The notes below the pieces were generated by a model. That model did not search any database and was not told the DNA's origin. It saw nothing but the letters and a program-made list of their open reading frames with translations. This document shows positions 7,998-14,672 of a stretch of DNA of 16,947 nt, in pieces. How positions within the stretch are numbered: the first letter of the stretch is position 1; each line of letters opens with the position of its first letter. The position numbers and the translations under genes are program-made. The DNA lies in contig JACPDD010000024.1 of the NCBI GenBank assembly GCA_016184205.1, positions 1 to 16,947 on the forward strand, given 5' to 3'. The DNA is from Candidatus Levyibacteriota bacterium (GTDB lineage: Bacteria; Patescibacteriota; Microgenomatia; Levybacterales; UBA12049).

Positions 7998-8417
7998 CTA
8001 TTCTTTTTGTGGAATTTGTCCGAAAGCAGTTTTTATAAGGTTAGCGGTCTTGTTGCCTATGATTCTTTTGCCGGACTGCTTTGCTGCGATTTCTTCAACA
8101 GACATATTTCTTATATCATCTAGCGTTTGCAGGCCGGCTCTTAGCACGCGTCCTATTATAGATGTTAAAATTGACCTCTCTTGGGAAGAAAGTCCGTCTA
8201 AGAAATCTCTCCATCCGGGTGGAGGATTGATGCTCTCGTTATGTTTCCGTCGCCTAGCAAACGAACCTATATGAGCTCTGGGAGAAAAAATCAACAAATC
8301 ATTAAGATTTGTGGTTCCTTCGTAGTTACTGACAATTCCCGCAACTTGTTGGGCAAGAACAACAATGTCTGTCTTAGGCATTCCTTCATGTGGATTGTTT
8401 CTTATCACTTCACTCAT
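7998..8417 (-). CDS. Unknown protein with a C-terminal helix-hairpin-helix-like region
   Basis: I do not recognise the 139-residue protein as a named family. The N-terminal half is polar and has basic patches (SFARRRKHNES). The C-terminal part (about 78-135) is helical and reads IGRVLRAGLQTLDDIRNMSVEEIA...IIGNKTANLIKTAF. This resembles the helix-hairpin-helix layout of the RNA polymerase alpha C-terminal domain ('...GI.TL.DL..MS.EEL....GIG.K....I...'). DNA binding or a transcription-linked role is therefore possible, but this is inference. The gene starts 18 bases after the 3' end of tRNA-Arg on the same strand, so it is probably co-transcribed with it. It ends in TAG. Confidence 0.75.
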   Translation of the reverse strand: MSEVIRNNPHEGMPKTDIVVLAQQVAGIVSNYEGTTNLNDLLIFSPRAHIGSFARRRKHNESINPPPGWRDFLDGLSSQERSILTSIIGRVLRAGLQTLDDIRNMSVEEIAAKQSGKRIIGNKTANLIKTAFGQIPQKE

Positions 8418-8435
8418 AAATCTATCTCAAGTGAG

Positions 8436-8507
8436 CGCCTTCGAGAGGAATCGAACCCCCATTCCTGGTTCCGAAGACCAGTGCTCTATCCGTTGAGCTA
8501 CGAAGGC
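8436..8507 (-). tRNA. tRNA-Arg (anticodon UCG)
   Basis: On the - strand the 72-base cloverleaf has acceptor GCCTTCG/CGAAGGC with discriminator G, D stem GCTC/GAGC, anticodon stem CTGGT/ACCAG with loop CTTCGGA (anticodon TCG, reads CGA), a four-base variable loop, and T stem GGGGG/CCTCT (two G-U pairs) with loop TTCGATT. No CCA is encoded. Confidence 0.97.
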
Positions 8508-8515
8508 TAACTGGC

Positions 8516-8544
8516 TTGTCCAATTTGGACTTGTATAGTATACT
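8516..8544 (+). promoter_or_regulatory. Promoter of tRNA-Lys, possibly bidirectional
   Basis: TTGTCC (8516-8521), a 17-base spacer and TATACT (8539-8544) point to a start near 8551, 15 bases before tRNA-Lys. The -10 is part of the palindrome AGTATACT (8537-8544), so the - strand also reads TATACT (8542-8537), with a weak TTTTTA 17 bases upstream, 30 bases before tRNA-Arg. A perfect inverted repeat GTCCAA-t-TTGGAC (8518-8530) overlaps the -35 and could bind a dimeric regulator. Confidence 0.5.
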
Positions 8545-8565
8545 AAATCGAACTCAAATTAAAAA

Positions 8566-8638
8566 GGGCCGCTAGCTCAACTGGCAGAGCATCTCCCTCT
8601 TAAGGAGACGGTTACAGGTTCGACTCCTGTGCGGCTCA
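8566..8638 (+). tRNA. tRNA-Lys (anticodon CUU)
   Basis: The 73-base cloverleaf has acceptor GGGCCGC/GCGGCTC (one G-U pair) with discriminator A, D stem GCTC/GAGC with AACTGGCA loop, anticodon stem TCTCC/GGAGA with loop CTCTTAA (anticodon CTT), and a canonical T loop TTCGACT. No CCA is encoded. Confidence 0.97.
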
Positions 8639-8686
8639 CAAATCAACAGTTATTAACAATAAGTGGAAGGAACTAACAGAAAGTTA

Positions 8687-9541
8687 ATGGATTATACTTA
8701 TATGAGCAAAGAAGACAGAAAAAATATGGCTAATTCGATTGAATTAACAGAAGCAAGGAAATATCTGGTTGATCTTGTACCACAAGCTGGAGAAACTCTG
8801 AAAAGATATTTTGCCTCTCGTGATTTTACTCAAAGAAACAAAGATGGAGTAGATTTCACAACTCAAGCTGATGAGGAGGTTGATGCGTTTCTAATTGAAC
8901 AAATAAAAAAGCAATATCCTCAAACCAATTTTTTAACAGAAGAAACTGCACCTGCAGATTACTCCTCATTGGAAGATACAAGTGATCTATGGGTAATTGA
9001 TCCATTAGATGGCACTATCAATTTTTCTAGAAAACATCCTCATTTTGCAATTTCAATCGGACTTGTTGATAAAGGAGTACCGAAATTAGGCGTAGTGCAT
9101 ATTCCTATGACAGGTGATACTTATTGGGCGCAAGCAGATCAAGAAGGCGCTTTTCTTAACGGCGAACCTATTCGAGTTTCGCCCACGGATAATTTGGGAG
9201 AATCGGTTGTTGCATGTGATTGGGCATGGGGACTTGAAAAAAGGCTCAATGTTGTTCGATGGTTGAATAATGTCAGCACTCATATTAGACAAATAAAGTC
9301 TATGGGAAGTGCTGTTGCTGATCTTGCCAGTCTTGCAAGTGGGAGAATCGACGCTTATATGCATTCGGGATTAAAACCATGGGATGTAGCCGCGTCTGCT
9401 TTACTTATAGAAAAAGCTGGGGGTAAAATAACAACTCCAACAGGTGACCCCTGGAATGTTTTTAATTCTGACATACTAGCATCTAATGGTATTCTACACG
9501 AGAGGTTACTGAATCTATTAAATATAAATAGCAACAGTTAA
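8687..9541 (+). CDS. Inositol monophosphatase family protein
   Basis: This is a Mg2+-dependent phosphatase of the IMPase/SuhB/HisN superfamily. Numbering from the ATG at 8687 (284 aa), the metal and catalytic motifs are complete: TEET with E85/E86, DPLDGTINF with D105 and D108, GSAVAD and SGRIDAYMH in the middle, and WDVAA with D233 near the C-terminus. The substrate cannot be read from the sequence: inositol phosphate, histidinol phosphate, or 3'-phosphoadenosine phosphate are the usual options. The start is uncertain: GTG 8663, ATG 8702 and ATG 8726 are in frame, and no site has a convincing Shine-Dalgarno sequence; 8726 would give the most typical family N-terminus. It follows tRNA-Lys by under 50 bases, no other promoter is evident, and it is probably transcribed with it. 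Confidence 0.9.
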   Translation: MDYTYMSKEDRKNMANSIELTEARKYLVDLVPQAGETLKRYFASRDFTQRNKDGVDFTTQADEEVDAFLIEQIKKQYPQTNFLTEETAPADYSSLEDTSDLWVIDPLDGTINFSRKHPHFAISIGLVDKGVPKLGVVHIPMTGDTYWAQADQEGAFLNGEPIRVSPTDNLGESVVACDWAWGLEKRLNVVRWLNNVSTHIRQIKSMGSAVADLASLASGRIDAYMHSGLKPWDVAASALLIEKAGGKITTPTGDPWNVFNSDILASNGILHERLLNLLNINSNS

Positions 9542-9702
9542 CAATCCTAAGGTAATCGTGTAGGGATCGAATTTGTTGCTATGCATACTTATGCATCTTT
9601 TAGACCAAATGCATAAGCAAATTCAGAGTTTAGACCGTTAGATAGGAATAAATCAAAGAATTCTCGCAGTCTGTTTAAGATACTAAGCGGATCTCACACA
9701 AT
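9542..9702. other. Intergenic region with nested inverted and direct repeats
   Basis: This 161-base gap holds no ORF of note. Its right arm ATGCATAAGCAAATTC (9609-9624) can pair with CTTATGCAT (9588-9596) plus GAATTTG (9569-9575), leaving a 12-base loop and a 12-base bulge. An alternative left arm uses the earlier ATGCAT at 9581-9586, so two folds compete. TTTAGACC occurs twice (9599-9606 and 9629-9636). There is no T-run, so it does not look like an intrinsic terminator. A leader RNA structure or protein-binding site for the next gene is possible. Confidence 0.5.
9588..9617. repeat. Perfect 9-base inverted repeat CTTATGCAT/ATGCATAAG
   Basis: The arms are 9588-9596 and 9609-9617 with a 12-base loop. 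A third partial copy of the arm (ATGCATA, 9581-9587) lies directly upstream. The repeat is 86 bases before the next start codon. Confidence 0.7.
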
Positions 9703-12162
9703 ATGTCTCCAAACAAAATACTTCAAATTCTTAAATTATTCATTGGATGGCCGGTTACACTTGCAGCGGCATTCTTTATTGCAAAAATAATAATTCAGAA
9801 TAAGTCGGTCATCCAGCGTCTCGGAGATATAAATTTCACCCTTTTGCTTATTTCAATAACTTCATTTTCCCTCTACTTTATTTTTCGCGCATTTCTCTGG
9901 CACAAAATTATCTGGGGAAAAGGGCACAGGGAGCAATTTAAAAAAACCGTATATCTTTGGGAGTCCGCAGAAATTAAACGATTTACTCCCGGCTTTGTGT
10001 GGACTCTAATGTCAAAAACATTCACCTTCTCAAAAAACGGCCTAGATAAAAAAACTGTCGCTTACTCTTTACTCATAGAAGCAGAGGCATTTTTAGTAGG
10101 ATGCGCTGTAGTTTCTCTCCTTTCGATACCGTTAGTTATTAATCATTTCTCCATAGAACCATTACTTAGGAGCTTAATCATATTTTTCTTGGTTACAGGT
10201 GCAATATTATCTTCCACGGTATTTATTTTTGCAAACAGTCTCACAAAGTATATAAGAAGCCTAAATATCCCATTTATCAAAAAGGCCATCCTTGAGCACG
10301 CAACAAATTCTTTACCCTTGTTGTCTCCCATGGCAAACGTCCGCCTCCTGTTAGTAAGCTGTACAAGTGTCTTATTTTTTGGCTTGGCCGTGTATCTAGC
10401 AACTATCTCCTTGGCTTTTCTAACTCCGGCCCTAGTTATTAATTTTGTTGGATTCTTTGTCCTTTCTTTACTTTTGGGCTACCTCTCATTTCTAGTACCC
10501 ATGGGGCTTGGAATAAGAGAAGGAATAATAATTTACGGACTTACTGCCTTTATGCCGCTTTCACTCGCTTCAGCCTGCGCAATCCTTGCCAGAGTGACAT
10601 TAATTATTTCCGAACTTGTCTTTCTGAGCTTTGCATTCATGTGGAGCAGAACAAAAAATGAATTAGTCCTTAAAACAGAAAATTTTATTTCAGCCCACAA
10701 GCCGGAAGTTTTAACCGCTCTAGCAATTATTGCTTATATAGCCTATTTCACAACGGCTTCATTTTTAAGATACGACAACTTCTTCACAGGCAGATTTGAC
10801 TTGGGAAATATGGACCAGACCGTATGGAACACAATCCATGGAAGGGTATTTGAAACAACCGGGGCAAATGGCACCCAAGCCATTTCAAGACTTACCTCCC
10901 ACGCAGATTTTATTTTAATTCTCATCTCTCCTTTGTATCTTATTTGGGAAGATCCCAGAATGCTGCTTCTTTTACAAACAGTCGTTTTAGCATTGGGAGC
11001 AGTCTTTATATTTAAAATTGCAAAAATGATACTCGGAAGTAAAAACGCTGCTGCCGTTTTTTCTATTTTATTCCTTCTAAATCCTGCCATGCAATTTACA
11101 AACCTTTACGATTTTCACCCTGTTACGCTTGCTACAACATTCCTGCTTGGGACTTTTTATTTCTTTATGAAAAAAAAGTACGTTTTATTTCTGCTTTTTG
11201 CAATACTTGCCGGCCTTACAAAGGAAGAGATATGGCTTGTTATAGGGCTAATTGGAATATACATGGTGATATCTGAACTTATAAAGATAATGCGCAAAAG
11301 TACATCGCCCCACACTGCTAAGAATTTGCTTTGGGGAGGTTTCACTTCAATCGGTTCGCTCCTCACGTTTTATCTTCTAATTTGGGAAGTTATTCCAGAA
11401 ACCAGGGGAGAGGAACATTTTGCCCTTGCATATTTCTCGCAGTTTGGCAACTCACCTTCAGAAGTAATAAAAAATATAATTCTGTCTCCTTTTAAAGTCA
11501 TAGAAATGATGGGTACGGACAATAGAATGAAGTATCTTTGGCAACTTTTTATTCCTCTTTCTTTTTTATCCCTTCTCTCTCCAGTTGTTCTAATATTTGC
11601 CTTACCTGACTTAACCATAAATCTCTTAAGCAGCAACTCAAATCTTCACCAGATTTACTATCAATACTCGGCCGCAATTACTCCATTTATTTTTATTGCA
11701 GCGCTGTTCGCAGTTAAAAACTTAAGCAAGTGGTTTCCAAGAATATCTATTAACATATTGCTAACTTTTCTTATTTTGACAACAATTTTTTCAGCACACA
11801 ATTTCGGACCGCTGCCTGGGGCGCAATATCCAAATATTGACATGTTCACGCGCCAGCTTGAAGACAGAAAATTAATTCAAACTTTTATTTCCGGCATACC
11901 GCAAGAGTATAAAGTGGCTGCTACGAACAATCTGGGTTCTCATTTGTCAAGACGGAGAAATGTTTTTACGATTCCCGAAGGGCTTTCTGAGGCGGATATA
12001 ATCGTATTTCTTCTTAACGATACGTTTGCTAAGCCGTCACCTAACGCACAAAGAGAAATGGCAGAGAAATTAAAAAATGACCCAAAATATAAACTTTTGC
12101 TTGAAAAGGGTAATTTTATTGCTTTAGAGAGAAAATCTATCGACTACAAAACCCCTCAGTAG
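9703..12162 (+). CDS. Two-part membrane protein: UPF0104/LPG-synthase-like region plus DUF2079
   Basis: The 819-residue product is almost entirely membrane helices. Residues 1 to ~320 resemble the flippase/synthase transmembrane family PF03706 (AglD, MprF N-terminus): an early FRAFLWHKIIWGK segment, RFTPGFVW at about 95, and GLGIREG at 268-274, where the family has GGLGVREG. Residues from ~335 resemble DUF2079, a GT-C-like membrane family: FDLGNMDQTVWNT (from 365), SRLTSHADF, LYDFHPVTLA (DFHP at 470-473) and LTKEE (506-509), with a shorter soluble tail. DUF2079 members are thought to handle lipid-linked sugars, so a role in moving and using polyprenyl-linked donors for envelope glycans is plausible but unproven. 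No frameshift separates the halves. It ends one base before the converging dinB stop. Domain calls are from motif memory. Confidence 0.82.
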   Translation: MSPNKILQILKLFIGWPVTLAAAFFIAKIIIQNKSVIQRLGDINFTLLLISITSFSLYFIFRAFLWHKIIWGKGHREQFKKTVYLWESAEIKRFTPGFVWTLMSKTFTFSKNGLDKKTVAYSLLIEAEAFLVGCAVVSLLSIPLVINHFSIEPLLRSLIIFFLVTGAILSSTVFIFANSLTKYIRSLNIPFIKKAILEHATNSLPLLSPMANVRLLLVSCTSVLFFGLAVYLATISLAFLTPALVINFVGFFVLSLLLGYLSFLVPMGLGIREGIIIYGLTAFMPLSLASACAILARVTLIISELVFLSFAFMWSRTKNELVLKTENFISAHKPEVLTALAIIAYIAYFTTASFLRYDNFFTGRFDLGNMDQTVWNTIHGRVFETTGANGTQAISRLTSHADFILILISPLYLIWEDPRMLLLLQTVVLALGAVFIFKIAKMILGSKNAAAVFSILFLLNPAMQFTNLYDFHPVTLATTFLLGTFYFFMKKKYVLFLLFAILAGLTKEEIWLVIGLIGIYMVISELIKIMRKSTSPHTAKNLLWGGFTSIGSLLTFYLLIWEVIPETRGEEHFALAYFSQFGNSPSEVIKNIILSPFKVIEMMGTDNRMKYLWQLFIPLSFLSLLSPVVLIFALPDLTINLLSSNSNLHQIYYQYSAAITPFIFIAALFAVKNLSKWFPRISINILLTFLILTTIFSAHNFGPLPGAQYPNIDMFTRQLEDRKLIQTFISGIPQEYKVAATNNLGSHLSRRRNVFTIPEGLSEADIIVFLLNDTFAKPSPNAQREMAEKLKNDPKYKLLLEKGNFIALERKSIDYKTPQ

Positions 12163-12163
12163 C

Positions 12164-13417
12164 CTAATCTTTAGCGGCGAGCTGGAATCGTTCATATCTG
12201 TCTGCCATGTAGCCGTTTGGCATTGTTGTCAGTTTCCTAGAATAAAGCAAAAATCCATTTCTAATTGTGTGGTCGCCAAATTTATCATTAAGCCTGTCAA
12301 CTATAAATTGAACCTTGTCCTTTTTTAAAACATTATCAAATAGGGAAGCAGGTAGATTTTTTGCATCCCCCAGAGAGTGAACCCAGATACTAATTTGTCT
12401 TGTGTACTCAGTATTGACTGAACAAAGATGTTTATCTATTATTGGCTTAAGCCTTTTAAAAATCTCGTCTCCTCTGTCAAAATAATCATGGTAAGTCTTG
12501 CGTCCCGAAATGTCACATGTCCCACGTAGCGATACACCAACGCCTCTTGCTTTTTTATTAAGCCTTCTTAGCTTCAGACCTACTTCTTCACATAGTTCGT
12601 ACAAATTCTGCATTACAACCCGCTTATTGTATTCATTGCAGGGCAGACAATAATTCCTTCCGACTGATTTAACATCTTCGGACATATAGTAAGGAACAAC
12701 ATCCTGCTCGTCTTTACCCCAACACATATCAATTAGTACGTTTGTATATGCAGGACCAAATTCCCGAACCAGCTTTTCCTTAGAAAAATCCCTTATCTGC
12801 AAAAGACTATAGATTCCAAGCTTGTTAAGCCTTGCCGCAATCCTTTCTCCTATTCCGCAAAGGACAGTAAGCTCCGCGTTTTTATAAATGTCGTCGATAT
12901 CTTCCTCGGCAATCTTCCCAATGCCATTAGGCTTGTTAATGGAGGAGGCAAGCTTGGCAAGAAGCTTATTGTGGGAAACCCCAACAGATACGGTTATGTA
13001 CTCTCCAATCTCATCTTTTATCCTATCCTTAATGGACTCGATGACATTCTGCGTACTGCCAAATAAATGAATCGTAGAAGTTATATCCATAAAAACTTCA
13101 TCCAAAGAAAAAAGCTCTACATACGGAGAATAATTCGAACAAATCCCAAGAAATTTTTTACTTATCTCCCAATACTTTAGAAAATGCGAAGGGGTAAGAA
13201 TTATATCCGGACAGATTTTCCGCGCTACATAAGTCCTTTCTCCTGTTTTTATTCCCAGTTTTTTAGCTTCTCTGGAAGAGGCAATAATGCAAGTCCTGCC
13301 GTTTGCAGCTGTAACTCCTAAGGGTTTTGCGCGAAATTGCGGATTTAGTTGCTGTTCAACGCTGGCAAAGAAAGAATCAAAGTCTATGTGGAGAATCACC
13401 CTTTGGGCAGTATTCAT
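12164..13417 (-). CDS. dinB: DNA polymerase IV (Y-family translesion polymerase)
   Basis: This error-prone polymerase copies past DNA lesions. From the ATG at 13417 (417 aa), the palm carries HIDFDSFFASVE with catalytic D12 and steric-gate aromatic F16/F17, and SLDEVFMDI with D106 and E107. Helix-hairpin-helix motifs follow around VLCGIGERIAARLNKLGIYS, then a little-finger domain. The frame continues 12 codons upstream to 13453, but the extra residues are hydrophobic and unlike the family, so the internal ATG is preferred. TATACT stands one base before that ATG, too close to serve as a -10 for a transcript covering it; GTG at 13399 (codon 7) is a weaker alternative with AAAGG just before it. 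It converges with the DUF2079 gene and diverges from the PIG-V-like gene across a 90-base gap with an inverted repeat. Confidence 0.95.
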   Translation of the reverse strand: MNTAQRVILHIDFDSFFASVEQQLNPQFRAKPLGVTAANGRTCIIASSREAKKLGIKTGERTYVARKICPDIILTPSHFLKYWEISKKFLGICSNYSPYVELFSLDEVFMDITSTIHLFGSTQNVIESIKDRIKDEIGEYITVSVGVSHNKLLAKLASSINKPNGIGKIAEEDIDDIYKNAELTVLCGIGERIAARLNKLGIYSLLQIRDFSKEKLVREFGPAYTNVLIDMCWGKDEQDVVPYYMSEDVKSVGRNYCLPCNEYNKRVVMQNLYELCEEVGLKLRRLNKKARGVGVSLRGTCDISGRKTYHDYFDRGDEIFKRLKPIIDKHLCSVNTEYTRQISIWVHSLGDAKNLPASLFDNVLKKDKVQFIVDRLNDKFGDHTIRNGFLLYSRKLTTMPNGYMADRYERFQLAAKD

Positions 13418-13452
13418 AAGTATAACAATAATCGAAAAGAAGACGAAAAACA

Positions 13453-13478
13453 ATAGAACAAAAGGGCGCTTTTGCTAT
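13453..13478. promoter_or_regulatory. Inverted repeat, candidate operator between dinB and the PIG-V-like gene
   Basis: ATAG-aa-CAAAAG-ggcg-CTTTTG-CTAT: the inner six-base arms pair perfectly (13459-13464 with 13469-13474) and the outer four-base arms also pair, with a two-base offset. Its right arm overlaps the -35 box of the + strand promoter, and it is 36 bases before the dinB ATG. It does not match the common E. coli or Bacillus LexA consensus. Confidence 0.4.
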
Positions 13479-13500
13479 CAAAATTTTTGTATGATATATT
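13472..13500 (+). promoter_or_regulatory. Promoter of the PIG-V-like gene giving a leaderless mRNA
   Basis: TTGCTA (13472-13477), a 17-base spacer and an extended -10 TGATATATT (TG at 13492-13493, TATATT at 13495-13500). The expected start is about 13507, immediately before the ATG at 13508, and there is no Shine-Dalgarno sequence. Confidence 0.5.
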
Positions 13501-13507
13501 TTAATCA

Positions 13508-14650
13508 ATGCGTCAATTTAAGAAAATTGTTGCAGTTTTTATTGCATGGAGAATTCTTCTTTTTATTCCTTTGTTTATAGGCTCGGCGTTTATTCCATAC
13601 CGAACAGGTTATGACTATACAAATATCTGGAAATTCGTAAGTCCCTACTTTCCCGTATCAAGCCCGCTCCTTTTTCCATGGGCGAATTTTGACGGAGTAC
13701 ACTACTTATCAATCGCAGGAAATGGCTACTTAGATAACCATGGATTTTTCCCTCTTTATCCGCTCTTAATAAGATTATTCTCTGTATTTTTTGGCGGGGG
13801 GGAAGCATTCGATTTTGGTTATTTTACTTCCGGATTTCTAGTGTCCAACATTTGCCTTGTTCTTGCTCTTTTGATGTTTTACCGACTTTTGTCTTTAGAC
13901 TTTTCAAAAAATAAAGCATTAGAAGCAATAATTTTGCTCCTAGTTTTTCCAACGTCTTTTTTCTTCGCAGGCATTTATACCGAAAGCCTTTTTTTACTAT
14001 TAATTTTATTATCTTTTTACTTTGCAAGGAAGAAGAAATGGTTTGCATCAAGTATTTTTGGCATGTTTGCTTCCGCCACAAAAATCATTGGGATTGCCAT
14101 ATTGCCGGCTTTAATTTATGAATTTGTAAAAGAAGAAAAGAAATTATCAGCAAAGGCACTGAGCCTACTACTTCCTCCTTTGGGGCTTTTATCTTATGCA
14201 TTCTACAATTTTTGGCAGTTTGGAAATCCATTCCTTTTTATTGCGGCACATGAAAATATTAATCCTACAAGGTCTGTATATTCTGTTGTTTTTATTCCTC
14301 AAACAGTTTTTAGGTATATCAAAATTCTTGCGACAACTTTTGGACAATATGAATGGTGGATTGCGCTTTTAGAGATATCCTCATTTATTTTCGCAGCAGC
14401 GATGTTGTACATTGCTTGGAAAAAGAGGGTCCGACCCTCCTATATTATATTTTCAGCTCTTGCCTTTCTTGTGCCGATCTCATCGGGAACGTTTAGTGGG
14501 CTACCACGCTACATTGTGGTACTTTTCCCAATCTTCATAAGCCTTGCTCTTGTAAAAAATGCGCAGCTGAAAATTATCTATGCTGTTGTATCTGTATTCC
14601 TGCTTTTTCTTTTGCTTGCTTTTTTTGCCCGAGGCTATTTTATTGCATAG
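13508..14650 (+). CDS. PIG-V-like GT-C mannosyltransferase, integral membrane
   Basis: The 380-residue protein is a polytopic membrane glycosyltransferase of the GT-C type, resembling the PIG-V/mannosyltransferase family. Hallmarks: W58-AN-FDGVHYLSIAGNGY with D62 and H65 in the first external loop, FFPLYPLLIRL at 80-90, and FPTSFFFAGIYTESLFLLLILLSF followed by ARKKKWF and SATKIIGIAILP. About nine to eleven membrane helices are predicted, ending with a hydrophobic C-terminus. Such enzymes transfer mannose from a polyprenyl-phosphate donor on the outer face of the membrane; the acceptor here is unknown. It heads a + strand run with the two following unknown genes (22- and 5-base gaps), and a leaderless-type promoter precedes it. 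Confidence 0.87.
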   Translation: MRQFKKIVAVFIAWRILLFIPLFIGSAFIPYRTGYDYTNIWKFVSPYFPVSSPLLFPWANFDGVHYLSIAGNGYLDNHGFFPLYPLLIRLFSVFFGGGEAFDFGYFTSGFLVSNICLVLALLMFYRLLSLDFSKNKALEAIILLLVFPTSFFFAGIYTESLFLLLILLSFYFARKKKWFASSIFGMFASATKIIGIAILPALIYEFVKEEKKLSAKALSLLLPPLGLLSYAFYNFWQFGNPFLFIAAHENINPTRSVYSVVFIPQTVFRYIKILATTFGQYEWWIALLEISSFIFAAAMLYIAWKKRVRPSYIIFSALAFLVPISSGTFSGLPRYIVVLFPIFISLALVKNAQLKIIYAVVSVFLLFLLLAFFARGYFIA

Positions 14651-14672
14651 CTTTATGATAGTATTTTAATTA

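Noticed and set aside
8241..8510. 89-codon ORF on the + strand
   Set aside because: It runs antisense to the small unknown gene and across tRNA-Arg; the tRNA and opposite-strand gene explain the sequence.
8566..9702. Integrated element with attachment sites at the tRNA-Lys 3' end
   Set aside because: No repeat of the tRNA 3' end was found after the IMPase-family gene, and no integrase is present; the weak T-arm-like GGGATCGAATTT near 9562 is too short.
13453..13490. Intrinsic terminator formed by the CAAAAG/CTTTTG hairpin and following T-rich bases
   Set aside because: The stem is AT-rich and weak, and it lies between two divergent start codons where no transcript needs to end; an operator is more likely.
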